A stretch of 64,000 nucleotides of DNA from NCBI RefSeq assembly GCF_014066305.1, contig NW_023501060.1, forward strand, positions 124,001 through 188,000, given 5' to 3'. The translations under genes were made by a program, and so were the position numbers. Source of the stretch: Letharia columbiana (Eukaryota > Ascomycota > Lecanoromycetes > Lecanorales > Parmeliaceae). The number at the start of each line of letters is the position of its first letter. Within the stretch, counting starts at the first letter, position 1. The notes beneath the pieces were generated by a model that saw nothing but the letters and a program-made list of their open reading frames with translations, was not told where the DNA came from and ran no database searches. Positions 12,001-23,444 of this stretch are shown here, piece after piece.

Positions 12001-14634
12001 CTTTTATACTATATAAGTAACTTATATATAAGATTAATAGCTATACTTTATATATTCTCTATAACGAACTTCGCTAAATAAATATTTAATATTAATTTAT
12101 CGAAGATAAGCTTTACTATTCTTTTTAATTTTAAGAAATATAAATTATTAAGCGCTTAATTCTCGAGTAGAATATCGCTATATTTGAAATAATAAAATCG
12201 ATTATATTAAAAAGTCTTAAGATTATTATTTAAAAGCTTAAGAAGGCGATTAAGCTTAAAGCTTATATTCGACTTATCTTATAGATTAATAAAGCTATTT
12301 ATTAGTATATATCGCTATAATTACTTTATTATTATCGATAAGTCTATAATATAAAGCGTATAAAGTATAGTCTATATATACTTTAAGATATTAATAATCT
12401 TCGCTTAAAAGAGAATTACTATATAACGTAGAGCGTAATAAAGAAAATTAATATTTATATATTTAATAGCGTAATTAAGTATTAAGTAAAGCTTAATATA
12501 AATATAAAAGTTCTAATAATTTTAATATTATTAATCGTAGATTAGGAGTTATATAGCGAGAGTCGTAAACGGCGCTAAGATATAAATTCTCATTAATATT
12601 TAATTTAATATCTAAAGCTAAAAGTCGCCTCGGCTAATACTTTATACTTTAAGCTAGAGTTTTATATCTTTTACTCTACTTAGATTAATATACTTCTATC
12701 TTAATAATCTAATTTATATTTCTATTATTTATACTTAATAGCTATAAATAATTAAGTTCTTTAATATCTAAAAATTCTTTAGCTAAATAATTCTAAAGCG
12801 ATTTTAGCGATCTATTATATATTATAAAGTAAATAAATTAATAGCGTTACTTATTTTCTAGTAAATCTTATAAAGTAACTATAATAGATTTAGATAAAGA
12901 TATTAAAGTTCTAAGTCGAATAATAGCCATCTAAAGCGATTAAATAGAAGTTTTAATATCTTATCGCGTAAAGTCTTAATAGACTATATTCTTAATTATA
13001 TTTTAAGATTACTATATATTAAATAAATAACTATATTAAATATCGAATTATCTTTCTTTAACTTAAGCTAATACTTAAATATATTATTTAATATATATAT
13101 ATTATTAGCCGTTATACTCTTATCTTTGAAAATCGATATAATTAGAAAATATTTTATTTTAATTAACTTTAATCGCTCTATTACTAATATTACTACTAAT
13201 TATAAAGAATTTATATTTTAAAATATCGATATATATATCGCGGAAATCGTCGATTTTATATAATATAGTTAAATCTAAATAATCGCGTAATTAATATTAA
13301 ATTATCGATATATCTCTTATTATAAAAGAAATATAACTAATCTACGTATTAAGATATTAAGATATTATATTATAAATAATTCGCTTAGCTAATAATAGCG
13401 TTATATTAAGATATTATATATACTATCTTAATAATCTCTAATTAAATTATTTTTCTTTTAATATTAAGACAATTATAATTAATCGAAATTCGCGGTAATT
13501 ACTAATTCTTTCTCTACGCCGCTTTTCTATATATTTAAAGTTATTATATATTAAGATAATACTCGAAGTCTACTCTATCGTCTATATATATCGCTTTATC
13601 TTCTTTTTTAAGTTAGATATTTAACGCTATAGCGTTAAATATAAAACGATTAAATTAAATTAATATAACGTATTAAATACCCGCCGTCGAGCTTCTTCTT
13701 AATATAAGTAAAGTTCTAAAATAATCTAGAAATTTAATAATCTATAGAGGTGTATCTAATAATAAAGAGTTATTAGAATAAGAATAGCTGGCTAATAAAT
13801 TAAGGTATTAAAAGAGTTTATCTTTAAGAAGAAATAATTCTCTTAATAAATAGCTTAAAGTAGTTAAAGTTAATAAGATATTAACTCGATTATTACGGGA
13901 ATAATATCTTTAAAAAACTATAGACTATTAAACTCGATTTCTTTCGCGAAAAGATAGAAATCGCTAAACGTCTAATAACGCGTTAATATTTCGAGTTCTC
14001 GATATAATACTTCGACGACTAATTTCTAATCTTAGGCTATTATAGATTCGCGCTTTTTAAACTTTACTATTCTATTAAAATCAATATTTCTAGAAAACTT
14101 AATATATATAAAGTCTAGAAAATACTTTTACGCTATTCGAAATATATATATACTTCGATATTTATATAGCGCTCTAAGAAAGCGCTTTATATCCTAGCTT
14201 ATATCGTATAGTATTTTTAATATATATTTTATCTTTTCTTTATTCAAGTATCTAGAGCGACGCTTTTTCTTCTCTATCGGCTAGCCTCTAGATTTTAACT
14301 ATTAATTATCTTAAAAATACTTATTATTAGAGAAAGACTAAGAGGAGAAAGGCGTTATAATATTTAAAGATATAAAATTAATATTACTAGTTAAGGCGCG
14401 GCGACGTCTTTTAAATAACTAATTAAAGATTTTAAAAAGAGATAATAAGAAGCGAGCGGGTGTTATAGAACTTATCGAGAGTCTAATAAATAGAGATATA
14501 GTTTTTATTTCGATAATAAATATTAATAATTATTATAACGCGTATTATATATAAATAGTTAATATTAATATTAATATTAATATTAATAAAAAGTATTATA
14601 GCGTAAAAGAGAGAGGAATAAAAAATTAATATTA

Positions 14635-17620
14635 GATAAAACCGCGCGGCGCGATTTTACCGACGTTCAATAGTATAATATAACTACTTTTAATCGAGAT
14701 AAGTTCTTTATTAGTACTATTAAATACTTAAAATATCTATTTTTAAAAATAACTTTCTATTTTATAGAATAATCTTTCTATCGTTTATATTCGAATTTAT
14801 ATTAATTTAAACGCTTATAACGTCTTAAGATAATAAGCTTATACTATCTACTTCGTTATTACTTAATCTTTATCTAGAATTATATTCGTATACTCTTAAA
14901 TGATTAGATTATTCTATATTATTCGATATATTAATATCTAGCTAATTAAGTAAGTTAAAAGAAGCTAGATTTCTATTAGAAATCTATAAGAAATAAGATT
15001 ATATTTATTAGTAAGTTTTAATAGCGTTTTAATTAACGTAGTCTACTTAATATAAGCGCTAAGATTAACTATATATTAGACTTTATATTATCTAATATCT
15101 CGCCATTCTTTTAAATATATATAAATTAAGATAGTATTATACGTCGCGCTAGCGCGCCTAGCTTAATAACGATAGATTTATAGAGAATTTCGAGCTTTAT
15201 AACTCGCATATTATTACGTAATAATAGTATCGATACGAAGTACCCGAATTGATAACTATCTCTCTTTTCTATTTAAAGCTCCTTTATATTATAGATCGGG
15301 CTATTCGTAAATACCCCGCGCGACTTAACCTCGTTCTACTATTCTTTAATATAACGATAGAATCTAAAAACTATCTCGATATAGTTATTAATAGTTTTAT
15401 TATTTAAAGAAATCGACTTTTAAATAATATTCGCGCTATAGTTATACTATAGATACGTTAAAATATTTATATCGAGATAACGAAAGAATATAGAGTTCTC
15501 AGACTAAGAAAATTTCGTATAATAGGGGTATAATATTAAGCGTATATTTCGATCTAGTTAAAGATACGCGTAAAGAGCTTAATAGGTTAGATTCTATCGA
15601 ATAATTTACTACGTTAATAAATAAAATATTATTCAAATCTAACCTTTATTTAAAACGCTATTTTATTTCGTCTAATAATAGAGATATATATTAAACTCGT
15701 TAATTATAAGTCTATTAATTCTAGCTTTATAATCCTCTTTACTAATAACCTTATTCTATAATTATTAAAATATATTCTTAATAATAAGATTATCTATATT
15801 AATTTAAATATCTTATATATTCTTTCTATTAATCTCGATAATAATAAGCTATATTTACTTAGCGATTAACGAACTAATAACGTTATCTCTTATTACTCGC
15901 TTTATATATACGCTATAAGCGTCTTCTTCTCGCTATAGCCGCGAGCTTATTTATTATTAAGTCTTAATATTCGATTAGATCTTAAAGATATTAAAATCGT
16001 AATACTTCTAATATTTTCTTAATTAATATCGAAGATCTTTCGTATTATAATACTTAATCTAAAGATTAAAGAGTATATTAAAAGAATTTAGATAATTATA
16101 ATAAATGTGGATTAATACTAGTTCTAAAGCGATAAGAATATAAAGCGCGTTTATTCTTCTTATATCGCCTACTATATCGGTTATAATAGAATTCTTTCAT
16201 TTTATCCGCTTTAGAAAATCGCTAAAAAGGCTTTTATACTTATAAATAGATCGAGTCTATTTCGTTAAAGTAATATCTTTATTATTATTTATATAATCTA
16301 TATCTTCGCTATTTAAGTTCTTATTATTACTAATATCTTCACTCTACTAATTAATTAGCTTTATAATATCGCTCTTACTTTTTATCTCTATAATCTTTCT
16401 ACAAAGAGAATATCGTTATCTTTTACTAAAAAGAGAAGTTAAATAATTATCTCGATTTCGCTTAGATTATATTAAGCTTACGCGTTTTATATTTAACTTC
16501 TTAAGTTCGACGTCTATAGATAGTAATAATAAGCGAAGCTAAATAGCCTTCTTATTACTAATATTCTAAAGGTTTTATTAATCTTTAAGGATAATTTCTC
16601 TAATATTAAAACGCCCGGATTAAGTATATCTTAGTCTTCTTATAATAAGTATAATTATTATATATATCGCTTTAGTATATAAAAATCGCTTAATCGTATA
16701 ACTAATATATTTAAGATAATTTTTATCTAGATTTATTAACGCCTAGCCCTTAATAGTCTATTCTTAAATCTTTCGAATAGTTATAATATATTTATTCTTA
16801 CGATTTCGATTTTCGCTTACTCGCTTTTATAGATTCTTTAAAAATATCGAATTTAGGGTATTATAGGCGTTATACTTTATATTAAAACTAGCTTTTTAAA
16901 GTCCGTCGTTTATTATTATCCCCTATACCTCTATTAATATCTTATTTATAATTTTCGAGCTATTTATAATCTTTTCTAGTATATCTTCGATTAATATTAA
17001 TTATACTCTATCGTTACCAGCTTATATAATTAGATTATATATTCTTTATCTAATATTTTAAATTAATACTTCCTTTAAAGCTTTAATATTAAGAGCGAGA
17101 ATAAAGCTAGATATTATAATATAAGATTAGAATAAAATTAATGGCCCGAAAGACTAAAAGAAGTTATTAAAAGAATTTAAAAGGTGAAGTTAATTTAAAA
17201 TATTTTAAAATATTTTAAAATATAAGAAAAGGAAACTTACGAATAACGAAAGTAAATATTAATAAAGATAATAATAATAATAACTAGATTAATAAATAAT
17301 AATTATTACATTTAATTAACTAGTATATTTTACTAGCGCTTTTTAATCCTCTTAAAAAAATCGTAAATTTTAAAATTAAAAGTTGAAATTTAGAGGAGGG
17401 GAGGGCTATTTAAACTATATTAGAGATAAAATATATAGTTAAGATAATAGTATTATAATTTTAGACTCTAAATAGATATTAGACTATAAAGGCGCGCGGC
17501 GCGATTTTATTATATATAGATTATTAATTTAAACTAATATCGAAGCTTATATCTTAAATAGTAATATATAAATTATATAGTTTAATATTAAGACGTAAAA
17601 TCGCGTAGCGCGCTTTTATC
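14635..17620. mobile_element. Possible nested element inside the RIP block
   Basis: A 26-bp GC-containing sequence at 14635-14660 (core CGCGCGGCGCGATTTTAC) is repeated in inverted orientation at 17595-17620 with 23 of 26 matches. A third, direct-oriented copy is at about 17487-17510. Between them the minus strand shows stretches whose only stops are TAA and TAG, for example 16200-16500, suggesting a decayed gene. No duplication of flanking bases was identified, so the boundaries are tentative. The outer right part, 17395-17640, is also enclosed by inverted GAGGGCTAT-like ends and may be a separate small element. Confidence 0.35.
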
Positions 17621-17812
17621 GTTTATAGCCCTCTTCTAATCGTAGTTTATCTTTATTTACCCTCTAATATATAAACTAGACCTAGCTCGTAGTCTACTTT
17701 TTTTTTTTAACTTTTTTAAACTATTTTAGAAATTATATTACTTTAATTATCGTTATTCGATTAAAATAAATTTATTTACTCTTTTAATAGTCTTTTCTTT
17801 TACTTTATTATT

Positions 17813-19250
17813 ATAGCTAATATAAATATAACCGCGAATAACGATTAGACTTTCTCTAACGTAATTACTATCGCGATAACTAGTAATAAGTTATATAATA
17901 AAATAACTAATAATAAGTTATATAATAAAATAGCTAATAATAAGTTATATAATGAAATAACTAATAATAGATAGTAAGATAAAGCTTTGATATGGATTTA
18001 ATATCTCTTTTATATATATTATTATTAATATAGCTATTAGCCTAGTCTTAACTCTAAATTAGAAGTAACTTAACTCGAGAAATATATAAAGAGCGTTTTT
18101 TTAATTAATAATAAGATTGAGATAAGTAATAAGAATATCGAGAACCTATTCGATTCGCCTTCTCCGTCTTTTTCTACTAAGTCTTATATTAAGAAATTAA
18201 AAGTTTCTTCTAGCGCTATTAAGAAGTTAATTAAATAAAAAAAAGCGATTTTAAAATCGAAGAAGGGGCTTTAGAAGAATAAATCTATTTAGAAGTCTAA
18301 GAGTAAAGAGTTAAAGAGAGCGTATAATAAATCTATTAATAACGAATTCGATAATATAATAACTTTCGAATTAACTTTCGTAAAAAAGAAACGCGGAGTA
18401 TTAGATATAGCGAAGTTAGTTAAAATAGTAACAGCTAAGTTCTCTATAAATTATTATATTCTCTACAATTCGGAGAAGGAGAATATAGGTGAATTAATCT
18501 TTTATTCACATATTAAATTCGATAACTATTTCTTATATATCCTCTTTATACTCGCGAATATTAAAGATCTTAAACTTATTTCTTAAGGCGATATTCGCCT
18601 TAATAATTTATATATTACTATTATTATTAAATCTAGATAATTCAGCAAGAAATAGCTAAATACGTTCTAGAGAGCTAAATTTAATTTAAACGATATAACT
18701 CGTAATCTTCGTAATCCTCTTAGATATACTATAAAAGTCTATAAGAAGGCGAGTAACGTCGATATTAATAATAAGATTCTTATCGAAGAGAATAAGGGTT
18801 AATATTATCTTTAGTATCGAGAACTTTATATACTAGATAATTAAGAGAGTCTAAATAAGAGTCTTTATCTAAAGTAATTAAGTTTTAAAAAAGATCTCTA
18901 TATCGAAGTAATTTTTAAGAAAAATTATTTTATAGCTATTTAATCGACGCCTAGCCACTCTAATAACGACGTATTTTCTCTTATATTAGATTTTATATAA
19001 TTAACTTTAAAGAAGGAGAATAGCGAAGTTATATTTATGAAAGCTATCTTATATAAAAAAGAAAAGATATCTAAGAGATTAAAGAAGAATAAAGTCTTAT
19101 CTAATCTCGCTAAGAATCTATAAAGTAGACTCTTTAAGTAATATAGTATTTAATAAAGAAATTAAATAAGAGATTAATTATAGTTGAGATAGTTTTTTAT
19201 AACTTAATTATATAATAGCTAGATGAATTCTATTAGATAGTTAATAGATA
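17813..19250 (+). pseudogene. RIP-decayed reading frame, function unknown
   Basis: One plus-strand frame can be followed from an ATA codon at 17813, possibly an ATG mutated by RIP, to about 19250. In the stretches I read, every stop is TAA or TAG, the products expected when CAA or CAG glutamine codons suffer C-to-T change in a CpA context, and no TGA was seen. The frame contains three in-phase 27-bp repeats at 17879-17959 and then a Lys/Ser-rich part at 18140-18330. Amino-acid identity is too eroded for a family call. The true end is uncertain because the last 150 bases are dense in stops. Confidence 0.5.
17879..17971 (+). repeat. 27-bp tandem repeat, 3.4 copies
   Basis: Unit ACTAATAATAAGTTATATAA plus 7 bases, at 17879-17905, 17906-17932 and 17933-17959 with a partial fourth copy. 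The copies differ by single bases. The length is a multiple of three and in phase with the decayed frame, so it would encode a nine-residue repeat. Confidence 0.8.
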
Positions 19251-19627
19251 AATCTATATAAATCTCGTATAGAATCTTTAAAAATAATAAATTCTATTAA
19301 ATATATATTTAATTAAGTTAATATATAAATCGCTAAAAGATCTTATAATATATAAATATACTTAGTACTATATAGAGTATTATATTAAAATTTATCTATA
19401 ATAAAATTACTCTCACGTATAAATAATATTTATAATATATAAATATTATACGAGACTATAAAAATGAGTTTTATTTTATATTACGTCGTTAAGAGGATAT
19501 ATTTAATCTTAAAGTAGTAAAGCGCGTATATCTTAATAATTATTAATAGAAATAAGATAGATTTAAATATAAGTTTCGAATTTACTCTTAAACGTACTTT
19601 CTTTAAATTTCGTAGTAAGTAGAAAAC

Positions 19628-19695
19628 GCTAACTCGAAGGGGCTTAGCGAGGCGAGCTAACCCGAAGAGGCTTAGCGATCTTAGTACGTTCTAAG
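19628..19695. repeat. Right terminal repeat of the AT-rich element, two hairpin units
   Basis: Two tandem units of about 28 bp, GCTAACTCGAAGGGGCTTAG at 19628 and GCTAACCCGAAGAGGCTTAG at 19656, each with pairing ends GCTAA/TTAGC. The outer unit is the inverted match of the left terminal repeat. Confidence 0.6.
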
Positions 19696-19760
19696 AGAAA
19701 AAAAAAAAAAAAATTTTAAAAAAAAAGGGGAAAAAAAAAAAAAAAAAAATAAAAAAAATT
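19696..19760. repeat. A-rich tract
   Basis: About 65 bases that are almost all A, interrupted by TTTT, GGGG and single T bases, directly outside the right terminal repeat. It could be a poly(A)-like relic or simple-sequence expansion. Assembly error is possible here. Confidence 0.6.
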
Positions 19761-19845
19761 AAGGTCGTATCTTAATATAAGATACTAATAGAGTATAAAG
19801 TAGATATAGAGTAGAATGTTCGCGTCTATCTGAAGTAGATAACTT

Positions 19846-20555
19846 AGAGCCTCTTCTACAATTACATATTTTAGAAATAACCCCTATATATTTCTACTAA
19901 TTTTCAGCTTAGCGTCAAATATATATAGGGTATCGTTCTATAATCATATTTTCACATATTTTCGCTTATTAAGCGAAAACAGGCTTAAAAATATCTAAAA
20001 ATAACTCTCGAGGGTTGTTTTTAGCTAAAATAAGGCTAAGAACGCTAAGAATAGTGGACATCTATGACCGATATTCATATATTATTCTCTTTTACTTCAG
20101 ATTTAAAGCCGGTGTCTGCTCTCTTGCCACGACGATGTTATTGTATCATTTCGAGGAACAATATTACCTCCATAGTCTGGCTCCATATCATAGGCCATAA
20201 GACACCGGTATCGGTAGACACTCTATGGGAGCAGGCTTATTTGGGGTAATAATGGGAGTAATAGGAGTATTAATGATAGCCAAAGCCTGTGCAGTAGTAG
20301 CAGCAGGTATCTCGGCCATGGTGATGTGGAATGGTAGGAATTCAATGGTTTTTTACGGAGAAGACAATTTTTGCGACGATTCTAACTCAGCCTCAGAAAC
20401 AGGGTTACAGAACGGAACCGTACATATATTCTACTTGTTTTGGAAATATCCTAAGCGTTATTTTCAAGCCTTGTTTTCACTAGCCAAGTGGTGGCGTTAT
20501 TTAGTGGAAATATGTAGGGGTTATTTCCAAAATATGTGGTTGCAGAAGGGGCCCT
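19846..20555. mobile_element. Small inverted-repeat element with one RIP-mutated arm
   Basis: Bases 19846-19898 are the reverse complement of 20503-20555 except for 8 transitions in 53 positions. In every case the left arm has A or T where the right arm has G or C, most in TpG or CpA contexts. Between the arms is a perfect hairpin, TTTTCGCTT/AAGCGAAAA with a 3-base loop at 19959-19979. A 129-codon plus-strand open frame at 20225-20614 overlaps the right arm. Its start is hydrophobic (MGAGLFGVIMGVIGVLMIAK), but its tail is made by repeat sequence, so I do not call it a gene. The outer boundaries may be wider than given. Confidence 0.5.
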
Positions 20556-21224
20556 TAACCTTTCCAAAGAACAAGGATCACGAATCAGTTCATAGTGTAG
20601 ATTTCTATGGATGAAAGGCTTTCCACACCCCACCAAGCCAAGTAAGCTATGCTATATAGGGTTAGCCTACATAAGGCCACGTTTTCCAACTCTCTAATCA
20701 CCTAACACCTTATCCTACCCTTACTCTAATACCTAGATTGCAAATTCTAGTGATTACGAGTACCAGGATTCCTGTTAGCATATTATCCGAGTCCATGATT
20801 CTATGCAACAACCCAAGTCGTCGTCGTCCCATCTCCTGGCCGTTGCTGTTCACGAGTACGAGGCAACCGAGTCTGAGAACGCCCGGAGTTCGTCGAGGGT
20901 TTGAGAGAGCTAGCCTACCGGGTTCGCTGCAAGCTTTTCCAAGCACAGCACCTCAAGCGAATACGCATCTCCTAGCCATCTATTGATCCATTTATCAATA
21001 GTGGATGTTCAAAGCGGCCATCTTCATTTCGGACTGCGTCATCGACTCATCTAATTGGAGTCCGGTGGATGTTAAAGAAACGTATAAGGCTTTGAAGAAT
21101 TGCCCTCACCGAACGAGTTGCGGAGCGGATAACTTTGACCCAGACAGTCATATTATAGTACACCATTAAACGTCGCTTCATCCACAACAATCTCCTCGCT
21201 GCTTGTCATACCGCAGCCATCATC
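20556..21224. other. Intergenic region upstream of the monooxygenase
   Basis: Normal base composition returns. Small open frames at 20710-20986 on both strands have no recognisable content. The last 200 bases are presumably the monooxygenase promoter, and no specific site was identified. Confidence 0.4.
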
Positions 21225-22481
21225 ATGTCAAAACTCCGCGTCCTTGTTAGCGGTGCCTCCGTGGCTGGCCCGGCACTTGCCTACTGGCTCGTTCGCGCAG
21301 GATGCAAAGTGACAGTCGTCGAACGTGCACCGATCCTTCGAACTAACGGTCAAGGGGTTGACGTCCGCGATACCGCTCGAGACGTGATTAAGCGCATGGG
21401 CATCTTCGACCGCATTCGGGACAAAAGCTCACACGAGGAAGGCCTCAAGATCGTTGACAGCAACGACCGCTGCCTTTCGCGCTTTGGTGTTGACGAATCC
21501 GGCAAGGGCGACAGTTTAACCTCCGACGTTGAGATTCTCAGAGGAGAGCTGGCAGGGATTCTCTTCGATGTCACAAAGGACGACGTCTCCTACATCTTCG
21601 GCGACATGGTCGAGAGCCTGGAAGAAACCGAGAAGGAAGTTGGCGTAAACTTTGCCAACGGCACACCGACCACGGCTTTCGACTTGGTAGTCGCTGCGGA
21701 TGGCCTTGGCTCGAAGATCCGTGGTATAGCTTTTGGAAATGGCCACTCTCATATCAGATCTCTGGACTCTTACACGTCGTACTTCTCCATTCCACCCGGT
21801 GATACAGACACGATGTGGTCGAGAGTTCACTGGGTCAAGGGGGGTCGGTGCATGTTGCTGCGACCAGACAACGTGGGCCGGACCAGGGCTTTCCTGTCTC
21901 TTACAGCCTACGACAAGTCAGACGAAAGACTTGTTCGATTTGAAAAGGCTTCGAAAGAGGGCATTCCAGCGCAAAAGCTTCTGGTCCAAGAGCTTTTCCA
22001 AGACGCCGACTGGGAAATTTCTCGGATATTGAAGGGTATGCAAGAGTCTGAGGACTTTTACATGCAACATGTCGCACAGGTCCGACTGAATCGCTGGTCG
22101 AGCGGTCGTGTGACTGTGGTCGGTGACGCGGGTTATGCTCCTTCACCATTTACTGGCATGGGCACATCGATTGCTTTCATCGGCGCATACGTTCTTGCCG
22201 GCGAGATATCTCGACAGCCGAACGACATTCCCGCCGCGCTGGAGTCCTACGAGCGTGTCCTGCGCCCGTACGTTGAGAGCGTCCAGAAGCTGCCTCCTGG
22301 CATACCATGGATCGTCAACCCTCAATCGGCGCTGGGCATCAGAGTGTTTGAAACCGTCATTAGGGGTGTAGGGTTGCTGTCGGCGACGGGGCTAGCCACC
22401 TTGTTCTCGAAACTCGCAGCGTACCTGCCAATCGGTGGGGACTCGTTCAAGTTGCCAGACTACGAGGCGTTCAGGCAGTAA
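21225..22481 (+). CDS. FAD-dependent monooxygenase (PHBH-type fold)
   Basis: A single-exon frame of 418 residues. The N-terminus has the dinucleotide-binding motif VLVSGASVAGPALAYWL (glycines at 10 and 15 in a GxSxxG variant) followed by VTVVERAP. The DG motif is AADGLGSKIR near residue 159. The GD motif is VVGDAGYAPSPFTGMG near residue 300, followed by the helix that contacts FAD. These three motifs define class A flavoprotein hydroxylases, which use NAD(P)H and oxygen to hydroxylate aromatic or other small substrates; the substrate is unknown here. The length is normal. A weakly hydrophobic stretch near residues 375-400 might associate with membrane. No other biosynthetic gene adjoins it, so cluster membership is not supported. 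The start ATG follows ATCATC and fits the domain start. Confidence 0.88.
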   Translation: MSKLRVLVSGASVAGPALAYWLVRAGCKVTVVERAPILRTNGQGVDVRDTARDVIKRMGIFDRIRDKSSHEEGLKIVDSNDRCLSRFGVDESGKGDSLTSDVEILRGELAGILFDVTKDDVSYIFGDMVESLEETEKEVGVNFANGTPTTAFDLVVAADGLGSKIRGIAFGNGHSHIRSLDSYTSYFSIPPGDTDTMWSRVHWVKGGRCMLLRPDNVGRTRAFLSLTAYDKSDERLVRFEKASKEGIPAQKLLVQELFQDADWEISRILKGMQESEDFYMQHVAQVRLNRWSSGRVTVVGDAGYAPSPFTGMGTSIAFIGAYVLAGEISRQPNDIPAALESYERVLRPYVESVQKLPPGIPWIVNPQSALGIRVFETVIRGVGLLSATGLATLFSKLAAYLPIGGDSFKLPDYEAFRQ

Positions 22482-22998
22482 GGGTTTCGTTCAGTACCAT
22501 GCTTTCATAGCATATTCCTGATACACTTCTCTCAAACTTATGTATACTCGTATCGTGCATCTCTTGCCCATGCATTCTCAGCAACATGAAGTGCATCACA
22601 TCGTATCCAGGGGTATGTGATAGTCCTCAGGGGTCTAGACTTGCCCGTAGCACGAGCTTCGCTAGATCGTGCTATTCGGCCAATCGACCAACAGACCTGG
22701 GCTGAACATTGCATGCTTGAAGCGACAGAGCAAGCAGGCAGAATTTGGCAGAAGCGGGATCGCGAGGGTTAGGGTCAAGACGCCCAAAATCCCGACGAGG
22801 GAAGCACACATCAGCTTTAGCTGAGCCTCACTCGCTCATGCATCTCGTGGTCTTTAGATGCACAGCCTCGCTGGCTGACTACCTGCTGTCGCCTTCGCGA
22901 ATGGGAACATAGCGACTTGCTATCGTGATGTTTTCCGTCCCTCGTGCTGTGCAATGTCGTGACCTCACTGCCTCTTTGATCCTCTTGGTCCTTTCGCC
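22482..22998. other. Intergenic region, nothing recognised
   Basis: Normal composition, no open frame worth calling and no repeat recognised. Confidence 0.4.
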
Positions 22999-23444
22999 AT
23001 GGTGACGCCAGGCTTCGGCTTCTCAGCCGGCGACTTTGTTAGGTCATTCGAACACTTAATACTATCAGGAAGGCTTTAAAAGACACAGATGGTGCTGCTG
23101 CAGATGATGAAGAGACACTCCAACGGCTGAACCACCTTGGCGTCGTGCTCCCGCATCTTCAAGCCTTACACTCAGAAGAGTCGAGCCGGCGCCAAGATCA
23201 TGTCATTTGGCACGCTGCAAACGCTTGCTATGAGCAGCTCAAGCGTTTCATAGTCAAGCATGAAAAATTGCTGCCAGATATTGGCCCAGCAGCGGACAAA
23301 TGTAATCCTCGGACAGCTTTCCGCTGGACACAATGGCCACTGTCCACGAGCACAGAAGTCGGCAAGCTGTGGAAGCAGATCGAGCATGATCTGATGGCCA
23401 CCAATCTTGCTCTCAGCGTTCATGCTATGTTGGTGCTTGCCTAG
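22999..23444 (+). pseudogene. Frameshifted fragment of a fungal STAND/NLR-type N-terminal helical domain
   Basis: From ATG at 22999 the frame reads MVTPGFGFSAGDFV, an opening typical of fungal NACHT/STAND and ankyrin proteins. It then fails. The continuation sits one frame over, as if one base were missing near 23041: VIRTLNTIRKALKDTDGAAA, then ETLQRLNHLGVVLPHLQALH, ending with TEVGKLWKQIEHDLMATNLA and a stop at 23444. In the family this domain precedes a NACHT or ankyrin part, and none is present downstream. A very short intron could in principle restore the frame at GTTAGG, but no good acceptor gives the right phase. I therefore read it as a truncated, frameshifted remnant of an allorecognition or immunity-type gene. 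Confidence 0.5.

Larger units (their letters stand above)
8970..19695. mobile_element. 10.7-kb RIP-mutated element bounded by inverted terminal repeats
   Basis: From about 9060 to 19690 the sequence is extremely AT-rich, CpA and TpG are nearly absent (for example none in 9241-9300), TpA dominates and CpG persists. This is the classical RIP footprint. No open frame of 60 codons survives. The two edges carry matching inverted repeats. AAGATCGCTAAGCCCCTTCG at 8982 begins a 27-bp block that matches the reverse complement of 19656-19682 at 26 of 27 positions, and weaker similarity continues out to TTAGA / TCTAAG at 8971 and 19690. I see no clear target-site duplication. Traces of coding remain (see 17813-19250). 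Superfamily unknown; it may be a composite of several insertions. Confidence 0.65.

Noticed and set aside
9060..19690. CRISPR-like, organellar or bacterial origin for the AT-rich block
   Set aside because: No spaced identical repeats, no rRNA or tRNA genes and no organellar proteins; the dinucleotide pattern and decayed frames fit nuclear RIP.
20015..20614. Open frames of 61-129 codons after the RIP block
   Set aside because: They run through the inverted repeat of the small element; hydrophobicity at the start of one comes from simple GTAATAGGAG-like repeats.
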